Assembly (NCBI RefSeq): GCF_036038375.1
Contig: NZ_CP107935.1
Span: 10,168,001-10,232,000 of the forward strand
Reading direction: 5' to 3'
DNA from: Streptomyces sp. NBC_00414
GTDB lineage: Bacteria; Actinomycetota; Actinomycetes; Streptomycetales; Streptomycetaceae
DNA: 64,000 nt
Part shown: piece by piece, positions 1 to 8,989 of the stretch
How positions within the stretch are numbered: the first letter of the stretch is position 1
How the letters are laid out: the number at the start of each line of letters is the position of its first letter
Made by a program: the position numbers and the translations under genes
The notes under the pieces: model-generated
The model's database searches: none
Told to the model about the DNA's origin: nothing
The model's input: the letters and a program-made list of their open reading frames with translations, nothing else

Positions 1-95
1 GGCCTCGTGGTCCAGGACGACCGGTGATTGGGCCGTGTGCCTGCCGCCCGTCGCGGGCCGCTCACGGCGTCGCGGGGTGGGGCGGTTCAGCCACC

Positions 96-101
96 TATAG
101 T
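96..101 (+). promoter_or_regulatory. -10 element of a probable leaderless promoter
   Basis: TATAGT lies seven bases before the ATG at 109, so a transcript would begin at or next to the start codon. There is no ribosome binding site before that ATG, which fits leaderless translation, common in Streptomyces. No clear -35 element is visible. Confidence 0.5.
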
Positions 102-108
102 CGATCTC

Positions 109-720
109 ATGAGTCGTTGGCGGGACATGGCCGGTGGAGTGTCCGGGAGCGAGTATGCGGCCCGGTTCGAGGCATTGGCTCGGAGCGGGAAGAACATGCA
201 CGGGGAGGCGGCGTTCTGCGCTGCTCTGGTGCCCGCGCCGGCCCGTGTGCTCGACGCGGGCTGCGGCACCGGGAGGGTCATGATCCGATTGGCCGAGCTC
301 GGGTACGACTGCGTCGGGGTCGACCTGGATTCCTCGATGCTGGATGTGGCGCGGGCGCAGGCGCCTGGGCTGCCCTGGTTCGAGGCCGATCTCGCGGAGT
401 TCGATCCGGCCCGGCTCGGTGTCGCTGCGGACTTCGACCTCGTGGTCGCCGCCGGTAACGTCCTGCCGCTGCTGGCTCCCGGGACGGAGGCCACGGTGGT
501 CGACCGTTTGGCCGCGGCCCTGGGTCCGGGCGGACTGCTGGTCGCGGGCTTCGGGCTGGACGCGGCCCACCTGCCCGTGCCGCCCACCACGACGCTGCCG
601 GAGTACGACGCCTGCTGTGCCGCAGCGGGCCTCGCGCTCGTCGACCGCTTCGCCACCTGGGACGGCTCACCCTACGACGGCGGCGGTTACGCGGTCAGCG
701 TCCACCGCCTCGATGCGTGA
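109..720 (+). CDS. SAM-dependent class I methyltransferase
   Basis: A 203-residue protein of the small class I methyltransferase type. Motif I, VLDAGCGTGR, is at residues 47-56 and binds S-adenosylmethionine; the acidic residue that contacts the ribose follows in VGVDLD (69-74). The rest has the alternating strand and helix pattern of a Rossmann-like fold. The substrate cannot be read from the sequence. I chose the ATG at 109 over an in-frame ATG at 28 because the longer N-terminus resembles no methyltransferase and a -10 box sits just before 109. The gene stands alone and faces the DUF4331 gene. Confidence 0.88.
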   Translation: MSRWRDMAGGVSGSEYAARFEALARSGKNMHGEAAFCAALVPAPARVLDAGCGTGRVMIRLAELGYDCVGVDLDSSMLDVARAQAPGLPWFEADLAEFDPARLGVAADFDLVVAAGNVLPLLAPGTEATVVDRLAAALGPGGLLVAGFGLDAAHLPVPPTTTLPEYDACCAAAGLALVDRFATWDGSPYDGGGYAVSVHRLDA

Positions 721-895
721 CCTCTGTTCGTTCAGTCAATCGCGTGAGGGCGGCTTCGGCGCCCGAGATCACCGCGCTGGACATCAGCTGGACATCAACG
801 GCGCCTGCCTGTCCGCCCCCAGGGAGCATCTGCCGCTCGGGCGGCTGGAACCCTCTCACAGTGAAGCCCACCGCAGGGGCCCAGCCTTGTTGGTG

Positions 896-1861
896 TCAGT
901 CACGTTCGTGCGGATCGCCCAGGAAGGGGAAGTCGGTGCGAAGGTCGGTGTGGGGTCCCAGCCCGTCGTGGGGTACAGCGCCGTTGCTCAGCTGGGCGAT
1001 CCCCATGTTGATGACATCGTCGGTGAGATGGCGGCCGTTGGGGAATCCTTCGGCGCTGGTGTAGTCGTACGTCAGAAGGTCGGGGAGCAGGCTTGCCGCG
1101 AGTGCGGTCGCCCGATCCTTGGGGTGGCCCGCCTGTTCGAAGACGTGTGTGAACTTGTCGAGGAAGCCTTCGCGGTCATGTGACGGCTCCTGCTGGTGCC
1201 ACACTCGCTTGTCGTCGTCGCTCTGGTTGAAGTTGGCGTCGACCCCGGGCCGCCCCGCCCGGTCACCCTGGACAAGTCGGCCCTCGTGCGGAACCAGGAC
1301 CCTGGCCCAGACACCCACCAGCGGGTTCGGGCCGAGCGCGCTGTTGGGGACTTCCAGCACGATGCCGAACACGTTCTTGTCGGTGAAGAAGTCCTTGCCG
1401 GTCCACTGGAATTTGTCGCTCGCGCCGACTGGATCGGCGAAGAACGGGTCGCTGCGGAGCCCCGCGAAGAACCTGAAGTCCCCGGCCGCGGTGATCTGCG
1501 GCTCGGAGCCGAAGGTCACCGGCGCGTCGAGAAGGACCGTGTCCCCTGCGCCGAGGTCGGCCGCGGCTTCCCGGCCGGTCGCCAGTTGCAAGCTTGCGGT
1601 CTGCGCGTTGTCCCGCACCGGTGAGAAGCGTATGCGGAAGGCGATGTCGGTGACCGCGTCGGCGTCGGTGTCCACGCCGAGTTCGTAGACCGACTCGTGG
1701 TCGACGGCGTCGTCGGTGATCGGCGAGGCCGGATTGACGTTGAGCACCAGGATCGTCCTGCTCGCGTCACCTGCCTTCTGGAATACGTAGAGGTCGGTGA
1801 TGTGGCTCCTGGGATCCAGGCTCGTGGGGCTGATGCCCAGGCCAGAGACGTGGTGCGCCAT
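896..1861 (-). CDS. DUF4331 family protein
   Basis: A 321-residue protein that starts MAHHVSGLG and continues with the DPRSHITDLYVF type of opening typical of DUF4331 proteins. It carries the family's repeated pattern of Asp-rich turns and hydrophobic strands, including AFRIRF and FFAGLRSDPFF. The function of the family is unknown; it is often found near respiratory or stress genes. There is no signal peptide here, so this copy should be cytoplasmic. GGGAG about eight bases upstream of the ATG supports the start. It is a single gene with no obvious operon partner. Confidence 0.85.
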   Translation of the reverse strand: MAHHVSGLGISPTSLDPRSHITDLYVFQKAGDASRTILVLNVNPASPITDDAVDHESVYELGVDTDADAVTDIAFRIRFSPVRDNAQTASLQLATGREAAADLGAGDTVLLDAPVTFGSEPQITAAGDFRFFAGLRSDPFFADPVGASDKFQWTGKDFFTDKNVFGIVLEVPNSALGPNPLVGVWARVLVPHEGRLVQGDRAGRPGVDANFNQSDDDKRVWHQQEPSHDREGFLDKFTHVFEQAGHPKDRATALAASLLPDLLTYDYTSAEGFPNGRHLTDDVINMGIAQLSNGAVPHDGLGPHTDLRTDFPFLGDPHERD

Positions 1862-2217
1862 GTCGTGACTCCCATCGGGCGGCTGTGCGGACCAGGTTCC
1901 GTGCCGGGCAGCGGAGAATCGGCAGTTCGTCGCGGCAGGCGCTGGGCCCCGGAGCTGCCCTCCGACCCGGAACGAACACCCTTACTGGCTCACTCACTTG
2001 AAGGTCTTTGCGACTCTCATGGCTTGAGGACCGTCGAGAGCAACAATCTGCCCGTCGGCGGCGGCTGCATATCCGTCATCCGGCGTATTCGCGATGCCGG
2101 GCGGACGCCGCGAGGAGCGGATGTCTACGGCCTGACCGGGCCCACCGCTGCACGAGACGCCTTCCGCCACCGAACGTCACGGATCCCGAGGGGCGTCGTG
2201 CACGCGCGCCCGGTGAG
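1862..2217. other. Intergenic, no gene recognised
   Basis: About 355 bases between two minus-strand genes. Neither strand gives a protein I recognise, and I see no strong hairpin. Promoters for the DUF4331 gene should lie at the left edge. Confidence 0.4.
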
Positions 2218-2880
2218 TCAGGAAGCTGGTCGCTCTGTGAGCTCCAGGTCCAGTTCGAGCTCCAGGTCCAGGTCCAGTGCCCTGGCCAAGGCAGCCGTGA
2301 CGGCGGCGGCGTGTGTCGGCAGGTGTTGTTCGGCCCAGGTTCCGGCGAGATCCAGGAAGTCCCGCAGATCCGCCTGGGCGCCGGTGACGAGCGTGCGCAC
2401 CTCGTCCACCGGCAGTTCGATCACCGGGCTGCCGTCCTCGGCGTAGGCGTCGAGAGTCAGCCGGATGGTGTCGCCGACACGTTCGGCCGTTGATGACGGG
2501 TCGTGGCCGAAGCCGGCGTAGCCGGTGCCGTCGAGCACCTCCAGCCAGTCCCGCCAGGACTCCAGGCCGTTGCAGCAGCCCGGCTCGACGAAGACCGTGT
2601 CGGTGGCGTCGTCGGTCACCCGGAAGCCAGCGGCGGCGATCAGGTCGGGCATGGTGAGCAGCCCGTGCAGGAACGCGCCCAGCGGGTCGGCCGGGCACGG
2701 CCCGTGCTCCTCCTCCGGCTCGAAGTCGTTGCACTCGGCGATCCGCATGACCGCCGTGCCGACCTCCGCCGGAGTCAGCGTCCCGTCCAACACGAGGTAG
2801 CCGTACGGCTCGTGCTCGCCGACCGGCCATAGTGCGAAATCGTCGTCAGCGAAGATCTCCAGAACGGGCTGCATCACCAT
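2218..2880 (-). CDS. Hypothetical protein with acidic Leu-rich tail
   Basis: About 220 residues from the start MVMQPVLEIF. I do not recognise the family. The body is acidic and probably a soluble alpha/beta protein; a Cys pair occurs in VEPGCCNGLESW. The last twenty residues alternate Leu with Asp or Glu (LDLDLELELDLEL), encoded by a small internal repeat of the type GAGCTGGACCTGGA. The ATG at 2880 is one of several candidates (2937 and 2874 are others) and no ribosome binding site decides between them. Codon use looks like that of its neighbours, so I take it as a real gene. Confidence 0.65.
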   Translation of the reverse strand: MVMQPVLEIFADDDFALWPVGEHEPYGYLVLDGTLTPAEVGTAVMRIAECNDFEPEEEHGPCPADPLGAFLHGLLTMPDLIAAAGFRVTDDATDTVFVEPGCCNGLESWRDWLEVLDGTGYAGFGHDPSSTAERVGDTIRLTLDAYAEDGSPVIELPVDEVRTLVTGAQADLRDFLDLAGTWAEQHLPTHAAAVTAALARALDLDLELELDLELTERPAS

Positions 2881-3055
2881 CACACAGGGATGATGTCGGA
2901 CCCGCTGCCGCACCGCCACGGGCTTTGGCCGCGGCATCGGGCTCGGGGGCCCCTACCCGGGGAGACTCGCGGTCCGCTCCGGGCAGGTGGAGCCGACGTA
3001 GCGCATGGCGGTCTGTCCGGTGCTGCCGAGAGCCTCATGAACTTGAACGGGTCGA

Positions 3056-4018
3056 CTACGAGACCCGCTCGCAGAATCCGGGAGGTGGCCCCTGTGCGAG
3101 GCGGTGAGCGAGGCGGACCAGGTCTGTCTGACGCAGGACCCGTCCGTCGAAGCCTGGGAGGGGGACGTGGAGTGGCTCGGTCCAGTGGGCGGGGATGGCG
3201 TCCAGCCCGTACAAGGCCCCCGCGAGGCCTCCGGTCACGGCGGCGACGGTGTCCGTGTCGCCGCCGAGGTCGATGGCCGCGCGTATCGCGTCTTCGAAGC
3301 TGGTGGTGGTGCGCAGGGCCCAGACGGCGGAGCCCAGGCAGGGCCAGACGGCACCGTTGAGCTCGGTCGCCTGACCGGGATGCCAGTCGGGCGCGAGGAC
3401 GGTGGCGTAACGGCCGCGGTGGTCGGGGTGGACGAGAGCCAGGATGTCAGGGAACACGGTGAGGGGGTCGGTGTCCTCGAACGTGACGCGGATGAGTTCG
3501 TGGAAGATCGCGGTGCCTTCCCAGGCTGCCCGGTCCCCGTGGGTGAGGGCGGCGATGTGGCGGGCCGCGTCCATGGTGGCTTGTCGGCCGGCGGCCGCGA
3601 AGTGGACGGCGGAGGTCGATGCCCGCATCAGGGAGCCGTTTCCCGCTGCTCGCTGGTTGACCTGGAAATGGACCGCGGCGGCGAGGTCCCAGGGCATGCC
3701 GTTGGTCAGGACGTCCTCGGTCTGCAGGCCGATGTCCTTGGGCTCTGACGCCGCCCACCGCTGGAAGCGGGCGAAGACGTCCGGCAGATCCGGTCCGCCC
3801 CGCTCCAGCAGGGACTCCGCGACCAGGACGGCCATCTGCGTGTCGTCGGTCGCCTCGCCGGGGTCCCAGCCACCGCCGCCGCACATCTCACCCCCGGCAC
3901 CCGGTGCGGGGAACCGTGCGGAGAACGCTCCTTGGGGACCGAACTCGAAGGGGCCGCCGAGGGCGTCACCCACCGCTGAGCCGACGATCACACCGGCGGC
4001 CCGCTGAATCCGCTTCAT
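3056..4018 (-). CDS. ADP-ribosylglycohydrolase family protein
   Basis: A 320-residue protein of the DraG/ARH family, which removes ADP-ribose from proteins or small molecules using a two-metal centre. The first metal motif is EATDDTQMA (about residues 55-63) and the second is GGDTDTVAAVTGG near residue 245; both hold the expected Asp and Thr ligands, so it should be active. The N-terminus KRIQRAAGVIVGSAVGDALG is typical of the family. It is a single gene on the minus strand with no ADP-ribosyltransferase next to it, so the target is unknown. Confidence 0.9.
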   Translation of the reverse strand: MKRIQRAAGVIVGSAVGDALGGPFEFGPQGAFSARFPAPGAGGEMCGGGGWDPGEATDDTQMAVLVAESLLERGGPDLPDVFARFQRWAASEPKDIGLQTEDVLTNGMPWDLAAAVHFQVNQRAAGNGSLMRASTSAVHFAAAGRQATMDAARHIAALTHGDRAAWEGTAIFHELIRVTFEDTDPLTVFPDILALVHPDHRGRYATVLAPDWHPGQATELNGAVWPCLGSAVWALRTTTSFEDAIRAAIDLGGDTDTVAAVTGGLAGALYGLDAIPAHWTEPLHVPLPGFDGRVLRQTDLVRLAHRLAQGPPPGFCERVS

Positions 4019-4071
4019 TCACGCAGGCTATCTGCGCCGCGCCGACGGCCGCGCGGGCCTATCTCCTCCAC

Positions 4072-4128
4072 CAGTTCCCCGACCCGTCGGTGGTGAGCCA
4101 TCAGTTCCCCGAACCGTCGGCGGTGAGC
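4072..4128. repeat. Two tandem copies of a 30-bp repeat
   Basis: Two near-identical copies beginning CAGTTCCCCGACCCGTCGGT lie head to tail (4072-4101 and 4102-4128), differing at two positions. They sit in the gap of about 330 bases between the ADP-ribosylglycohydrolase and desaturase genes, where I recognise no coding sequence. Confidence 0.7.
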
Positions 4129-4351
4129 GCGGCTTGCTCACGGAGGTGCGCCGCCTGCCGCAGCGCGACAACCGTCCCGCTTCGGCTCCTCCGCCCGTCC
4201 CGGCAGCGGCGCAGCCGGACACCGGGCTGCCCGGATCCCGTGTCGTACGGTCTGATGCCGCGGCCGCCCACCGTCCGCAACGGATCTCACCGAACCCGCC
4301 GGTGCCGCTGGTACGGCCGAGACATCTGAAATCTGAAACCAGTACCGGGAA

Positions 4352-5470
4352 TCAGGCCGCGACAAGCTCCTGCTCACGGTCCGGCGTCTTGACCTTGGGC
4401 TTCTTGTTCGGCAGCGAGAGCCGGAAGACCTTGTGCCACGCGGAGAACACCTGCTTGGGCAGCGGCCCGGTGACGTACTCCAGCTCGTACTTCTCGAACA
4501 GCGCGCGCACCTTCACCGCGACCTCGGCGTACCGGTTGCTCGGCAGGTCCGGGAACAGGTGGTGCTCGATCTGGTGCGAGAGATTGCCGGTCATGAAGTG
4601 CATGGCCTGGCTGCCGCTGATGTTCGCCGAGCCCATCATCTGGCGCAGGTACCACTGGCCGCGCGTCTCGTTCTTGATTGACCGGCGCTCGAAGACCTGC
4701 ACTCCCTCGGGGAAGTGCCCGCACATGATCACCGAGTGGGTCCAGATGTTGCGGACCAGGTTCGCGGTGAACGTGGCGGCGAGCGTGGGCAGGAACGACG
4801 GGCCCGACAGCAGCGGGTGGATCACGTAGTCCTTGAGCACCTGCTTGCGGATCTTGCGGCCCACGGCCCTGGCCCGGGCGCGGAACTCCGGGTTCTTGCG
4901 GCGGCGCTTGTTCAGGTTCTTGCCGAGCTCCAGGTCGTACGCCGCGATGCCGTACTCGAAGAAGCAGGCGTTGATGAAGTTCCACAGCGGCTGGCCGAGG
5001 TGGAAGGGGTGCCACCTCTGGTCCTCGTCGACGCGCATGATGCCGTAGCCGAGGTCGTTGTCCTTGCCGATCACGTTGGTGTACGTGTGGTGCAGCTCGT
5101 TGTGCGAGTGCTTCCACTGCTCGGACGGCGAGACGTGATCCCACTCCCAGGTGGTGGAGTGGATCTTCGGGTCTCGCATCCAGTCCCACTGGCCGTGCAG
5201 GATGTTGTGGCCGATCTCCATGTTGTCCATGATCTTCGCCACGGACAGACCGGCGGTGCCGATCAGCCACGCGGGCGGGAAGATCGAGAACAACAGCACG
5301 CCCCTGCTGACCAGTTCGAGCTTGCGCTGCGCCGAGATGACCTTACGGATGTAGGCGGCGTCTTTCTCGCCGCGGCTCGCGATCACCTCGTCGCGGATCG
5401 CGTCCAGCTCGCGGCCGAGCTCCTCGATCTGCTCCGCGGTCAGATGGGCGGTGGGGTCGGTGGCGGTCAA
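4352..5470 (-). CDS. Acyl-CoA / fatty acid desaturase (DesA3-like)
   Basis: A 372-residue membrane di-iron desaturase that introduces a double bond into fatty acyl chains. All three histidine boxes are present: HNILH (88-92), HNELHH (123-128) and HQIEHH (299-304). The hydrophobic stretch LLFSIFPPAWLIGTAGL precedes the first box. I chose the TTG start at 5470, preceded by AGGAG at good spacing; the longer ATG-initiated frame would overlap the upstream gene. The reductase stop at 5478 lies 8 bases before it, so the two form an operon. The pair matches the mycobacterial DesA3/Rv3230c arrangement, in which the reductase feeds electrons to the desaturase. Confidence 0.92.
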   Translation of the reverse strand: MTATDPTAHLTAEQIEELGRELDAIRDEVIASRGEKDAAYIRKVISAQRKLELVSRGVLLFSIFPPAWLIGTAGLSVAKIMDNMEIGHNILHGQWDWMRDPKIHSTTWEWDHVSPSEQWKHSHNELHHTYTNVIGKDNDLGYGIMRVDEDQRWHPFHLGQPLWNFINACFFEYGIAAYDLELGKNLNKRRRKNPEFRARARAVGRKIRKQVLKDYVIHPLLSGPSFLPTLAATFTANLVRNIWTHSVIMCGHFPEGVQVFERRSIKNETRGQWYLRQMMGSANISGSQAMHFMTGNLSHQIEHHLFPDLPSNRYAEVAVKVRALFEKYELEYVTGPLPKQVFSAWHKVFRLSLPNKKPKVKTPDREQELVAA

Positions 5471-5477
5471 GGTGCTC

Positions 5478-6533
5478 CTACCGTTCGATGTCGCAGGGGC
5501 CCGCCGCGGCGGACACGCAGGTCTGGATGAGGACGCCCGGCTCGGCCTCGGTGATCTCGCCGGTGCGCAGGTCGCGGACGGCGCCCGCCTTGAGGGGGGT
5601 GACGCAGCCGAAGCAGATGCCCATACGGCACCCGGAGGGCATGAGAACGCCGGCCTCCTCGCCGACGTCCAGCAACGGCGTGGCACCGTCCGCGTCGACG
5701 GATTTGCCGGTGGCGCTGAACGTGACCTCGCCGCCGTCGCCGGTGACGACGATGGAAGGGCGGAAGCGTTCGGTGTGCAGGCGCTCTTGTACGCCGTGCC
5801 CGGCCCAGTGCTCTTCGGCGGTGTCGAGCAGGCCCGCGGGCCCGCAGGCCCAGGTCTCGCGCTCGGCCCAGTCGGGCACGAGTTCGTCGAGACGGGCGAT
5901 GTCGAGCATGCCGTCCGTGGCGGTGTGCACCTCGGTGAGCCGCAGCTTCTTGTCCGCGACCAGGTCGTGCAGTTCGTTGCGGAAGATCACGTCCTGCGGC
6001 TGTGGCGCGCAGTGGACCATGACGACGTCGTCGAACTCGGAGTCACGCAGCATGCCCATCACGGGCGTGATGCCGCTGCCGGCCGTCAGGTAGAGCACCT
6101 TGGCGGGCTTGGCCCGCGGCAGCACGAAGTCACCGGTCGGCTGGTCGAGCTGGATCAGCGTGCCCGGTTTCGCCCTGCGGACCAGGTGGTTGCTGACCTT
6201 GCCGTCCGGGATCGCCTTCACGGTGATCGTGACGCGCCCGTCCTGGCGGTCGGTCGGCGAGGTGAGGGAGTAGGCACGCCACAGGCGCACCCCGTCCACG
6301 TCGACCCCGATCCGCACGTACTGGCCGGCTGTGTGGCCGCGCCAGCCCCGTCCCGGTCTGATCACGATGGTCGCGGCGTCAGCCGTCTCGGGGTGCACGG
6401 CCTCGATGCGCCCACGCAGGTCGGCGCCCGCACGCAGCGGGCTGACCAGGTCGAGGTAGTCCGACGGCAGCAACGGCGTCGTGACCATCTCCAGCATTTT
6501 CCACGCCCTGGTGCGGAGGGCTGTACTCGTCAT
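5478..6533 (-). CDS. Ferredoxin reductase, electron donor of the desaturase
   Basis: A 351-residue flavoprotein/iron-sulfur reductase. In order it has an FAD domain with RAYSLTSP (flavin-binding RxYS), an NAD(P) domain with GSGITPVMGML and ACGPAG, and a C-terminal plant-type 2Fe-2S domain with the ligand pattern C-x4-C-x2-C in CRMGICFGC and a later Cys in IQTC. The start ATG at 6533 has GGAG just upstream. It is followed at once by the desaturase and is the counterpart of mycobacterial Rv3230c. A divergent PucR-type regulator begins 87 bases away, and the gap holds a perfect inverted repeat, so control by that regulator is likely. Confidence 0.9.
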   Translation of the reverse strand: MTSTALRTRAWKMLEMVTTPLLPSDYLDLVSPLRAGADLRGRIEAVHPETADAATIVIRPGRGWRGHTAGQYVRIGVDVDGVRLWRAYSLTSPTDRQDGRVTITVKAIPDGKVSNHLVRRAKPGTLIQLDQPTGDFVLPRAKPAKVLYLTAGSGITPVMGMLRDSEFDDVVMVHCAPQPQDVIFRNELHDLVADKKLRLTEVHTATDGMLDIARLDELVPDWAERETWACGPAGLLDTAEEHWAGHGVQERLHTERFRPSIVVTGDGGEVTFSATGKSVDADGATPLLDVGEEAGVLMPSGCRMGICFGCVTPLKAGAVRDLRTGEITEAEPGVLIQTCVSAAAGPCDIER

Positions 6534-6564
6534 GACTCCAGCTTGCTGTGCCTCAAGGGGTAAA

Positions 6565-6580
6565 GTCCTGACCGCAGGAC
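6565..6580. promoter_or_regulatory. Inverted repeat, probable operator
   Basis: GTCCTG-ACCG-CAGGAC is a perfect 6-bp dyad with a 4-base centre, midway between the divergent reductase (start 6533) and PucR-type regulator (start 6621). Its position suits a regulator that controls one or both directions. Confidence 0.5.
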
Positions 6581-6620
6581 GTAAATCTGGTCGGCTGAAT
6601 TGTTCGCAGGGAACAGAAAC

Positions 6621-7760
6621 GTGAGTCATGCAATCCGGAGGGCCGGCGAACTGGCCCTGGACGAGACGACGGTCACCGCACTGCGGGCCGCGCTGAAGGG
6701 CACCGCCGACGAGGTCGTCCAGGCGATCATCGACGAGGTCCCTCCCTACGCCAACGCGCTTTCGGGCCGCATGGGCGCCACCATCCGCCGAGCCGTCCGC
6801 ACCGCCCTGGGGCACTACCTGGACCTCGCGAGCGGGAACGCCACGGGCGGCGACGGTGGTGACGCAGCCTACGAGCTGGGCCGCGGCGAGGTGCGCGACG
6901 GCCGTTCGATGGACGCCCTGCTCAGCGCCTACCGCGTCGGCGCCCGAGTGGCCTGGCGTGGCCTGGCGGCGGGTGCCGTACCCGCAGGGCTGCCCGCCGC
7001 GGAGGTCGCCAAGTTCGCCGAGCTGACCTTCGCCTACATCGACGAGCTCTCCGCCGCGAGCGCCGCGGGCCACGCCGACGAACTGGCCGCCCGGGGCAGG
7101 GACCACGAGCGCCACCTGGAACACCTGGCCCGCGACCTCCTCGCCGGCGCGAGCCCGGACGTGCTGCTGGCCTCCGTTCAGCGGGCCGGGTGGCAGCCTC
7201 CGGTCGCACTGACCGCGGTCCTGCTGCCTGCCGACCAGGCCCGGCCCGCCTACCGCACGCTCGACCCGGGCACTCTCGTCCTCGATGATCTGCCGGATTC
7301 CACCGGTGTGCTGCTCGTCCCCGATGCCGACCGGTCACATCTCCTGCGGCTGCTGACCGACCGCACCGCCGTGGTCGGCCCGGCCCGGCCATGGACGCGT
7401 GCGTCCGCCTCGTACGCCCGAGCCGTACGCGCGCGCTCCCTCTCCTGCGACATTCGCGACACCGAGGACCACCTGCCCGAGCTGGTGCTGAGCGCCGACG
7501 TGGACGCGTTCGCAGACCTGCGTGCCCGGGCCCTCGCCCCGTTGCGGACCTTGCCTGTCGCGACCGCACGGCGGCTGGAGGAGACGTTGCGGGCGTGGCT
7601 GTTGCATCAGGGCAGGCGGGACGAGGTGGCGGCGGCGTTGTTCGTCCATCCCCAGACGGTCCGGTACCGGATGTCGCAGCTGCGGGAGCTGTTTCCGGAT
7701 CTCGCATCGCCGGACCGGGTGCTTGAACTGACGCTGGCGGTCGGTCCGCGGGCCGGCTGA
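6621..7760 (+). CDS. PucR-family helix-turn-helix regulator
   Basis: A 379-residue transcription regulator. The C-terminus has the PucR-type helix-turn-helix, with the signature of a shifted start LRAWLLHQGRRDEVAAALFV followed by HPQTVRYRMSQL. The N-terminal half is the helical domain common in Streptomyces PucR-like proteins (VPPYANALSGR, ELGRGEVRDGRS), and the middle resembles a GGDEF-like CdaR domain. I chose GTG at 6621, with AGGGA eight bases upstream, over TTG at 6600. It is divergent from the desaturase/reductase operon and probably regulates it; relatives in other Streptomyces also sit beside such pairs. Confidence 0.85.
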   Translation: MSHAIRRAGELALDETTVTALRAALKGTADEVVQAIIDEVPPYANALSGRMGATIRRAVRTALGHYLDLASGNATGGDGGDAAYELGRGEVRDGRSMDALLSAYRVGARVAWRGLAAGAVPAGLPAAEVAKFAELTFAYIDELSAASAAGHADELAARGRDHERHLEHLARDLLAGASPDVLLASVQRAGWQPPVALTAVLLPADQARPAYRTLDPGTLVLDDLPDSTGVLLVPDADRSHLLRLLTDRTAVVGPARPWTRASASYARAVRARSLSCDIRDTEDHLPELVLSADVDAFADLRARALAPLRTLPVATARRLEETLRAWLLHQGRRDEVAAALFVHPQTVRYRMSQLRELFPDLASPDRVLELTLAVGPRAG

Positions 7761-7960
7761 CGCGTACTTCGACCGTCCACGACCGCGCACATGACGGCAT
7801 ACACGACCGCGTTCGCGAGCGGTCCGGGAATCGTGCCCCGTTCCCGGTGCCGTCAGTCGGCTCATGCGGCCCGGGGAAGAGCGGTACCGGCTGGCCGGCC
7901 TGGCCCACCGCGGGAGGGATGATGAGGACGGAACGACGGAGCGTGAGGTCAGGAGTTTGC

Positions 7961-8299
7961 ATGGCGCAGCGGGTTCACCGACCCAACGAGGACGCGGAGT
8001 TCGATTTCATCCTCGGGATGAGTGGGGTCCCGGTCCTCGCGTACTTCATCGGGACATGGCCCAAGGCGATCGAGCCCTGCCGGGTGATGGACCTCGTCGT
8101 GGGTGGCATCGCCGACGACTACACGGGCCGCCTGACGGCCGTCCGCGCCGACATCACGCGTTGTCCGGCCGCGACCGGGCGATACGGGGTCACCGCGGCC
8201 CCGTCCTACGTCCTGCTGAAGGAGGGAGAGGCGGTGGCGCACGGCACGGGGCCTATGACCATCACCGAGGTACGGGAGTTCCTGGACGGGCACCTCTGA
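7961..8299 (+). CDS. Thioredoxin-fold protein lacking the CXXC pair
   Basis: A 112-residue protein with thioredoxin-like layout: a strand (VPVLAYFIGTW), the active-site helix (PCRVMDLVV), a later strand with the cis-Pro region (GVTAAPSYVLLKEG) and a C-terminal helix. The usual WCGPC is replaced by TWPKAIEPC, so only one Cys remains. It should not act as a normal dithiol oxidoreductase; it could be a binding or monothiol protein. AGGAG six bases before the ATG at 7961 fixes the start. The gene is alone, downstream of the PucR-type regulator by 200 bases. Confidence 0.75.
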   Translation: MAQRVHRPNEDAEFDFILGMSGVPVLAYFIGTWPKAIEPCRVMDLVVGGIADDYTGRLTAVRADITRCPAATGRYGVTAAPSYVLLKEGEAVAHGTGPMTITEVREFLDGHL

Positions 8300-8424
8300 G
8301 CGGTCGCCGCGCCCACCGCCGCCGGGTTGAGCACGTCGCGGAGCCAGGGGGAATCCATCCGATCCGACGAGGTCGCGGAAGCCTGCCGCGAGCACGGGAT
8401 CTCCGGCGGAGGTCGACGCTCGCT

Positions 8425-8745
8425 CTACCGGCCAGAGGGAGGCATACGGACGATCGCCGTTCCGCCCTCCAGATCGACCATGGTCCGGTTCGGCGGTGCT
8501 CCGTCTTCTTCGTCGTCGCTCAGAATGAGCGCTGACCGGCGCTCCTTCAGTTCGCTCTGCTTGCCCGGCGAGAAGCTCGCGTGAAGCTGCTCGAAGCCGG
8601 TTGCCGAGATCTGTCCCTGTCTGGCGCTGTTCCGCCAGGGCAGTAGCCCAGCTCGGCCTGCGCGCAGCAGCAGCTGGTCGAGGAAGGCCAGGGCGGTCAG
8701 CACGATGACCAGCCCGGGCAGGGTCATGAAGGCGACGAATCCCAT
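8425..8745 (-). CDS. DUF6191 small membrane protein
   Basis: A 106-residue protein with one N-terminal membrane helix (residues 3-24, FVAFMTLPGLVIVLTALAF) and a cytoplasmic tail. The tail has the hallmarks of DUF6191: RAGRAGLLPWR, ISATGFEQLHASF and a C-terminal TMVDLEGGTAIVRMP. The family is confined mostly to Streptomyces and has no known function. It is a single gene, convergent with a broken TetR-like gene. Confidence 0.8.
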   Translation of the reverse strand: MGFVAFMTLPGLVIVLTALAFLDQLLLRAGRAGLLPWRNSARQGQISATGFEQLHASFSPGKQSELKERRSALILSDDEEDGAPPNRTMVDLEGGTAIVRMPPSGR

Positions 8746-8989
8746 GCCCCCACTATCCAGGGCAGGGCGCGGATTTACGCGCTGTCTTCGGAGCAGGAAC
8801 CAGCTGTTCGCGCCTGTTCCGGGGCCCGGTCGGGCGAGGCCAGTGGCGCCCGTCAGCCGGAGCGCGGGGGATGGGAGCGCGGCCGATGAGGAGTTGGCGG
8901 CGTGGGCTGTGGGTGGGTGCGGCGCCGGCCACCGGTGCCCTGACGGTGGCGGCTGTGCGAGACGGGAGTCTGGCAGGCACGGGCCCCTT

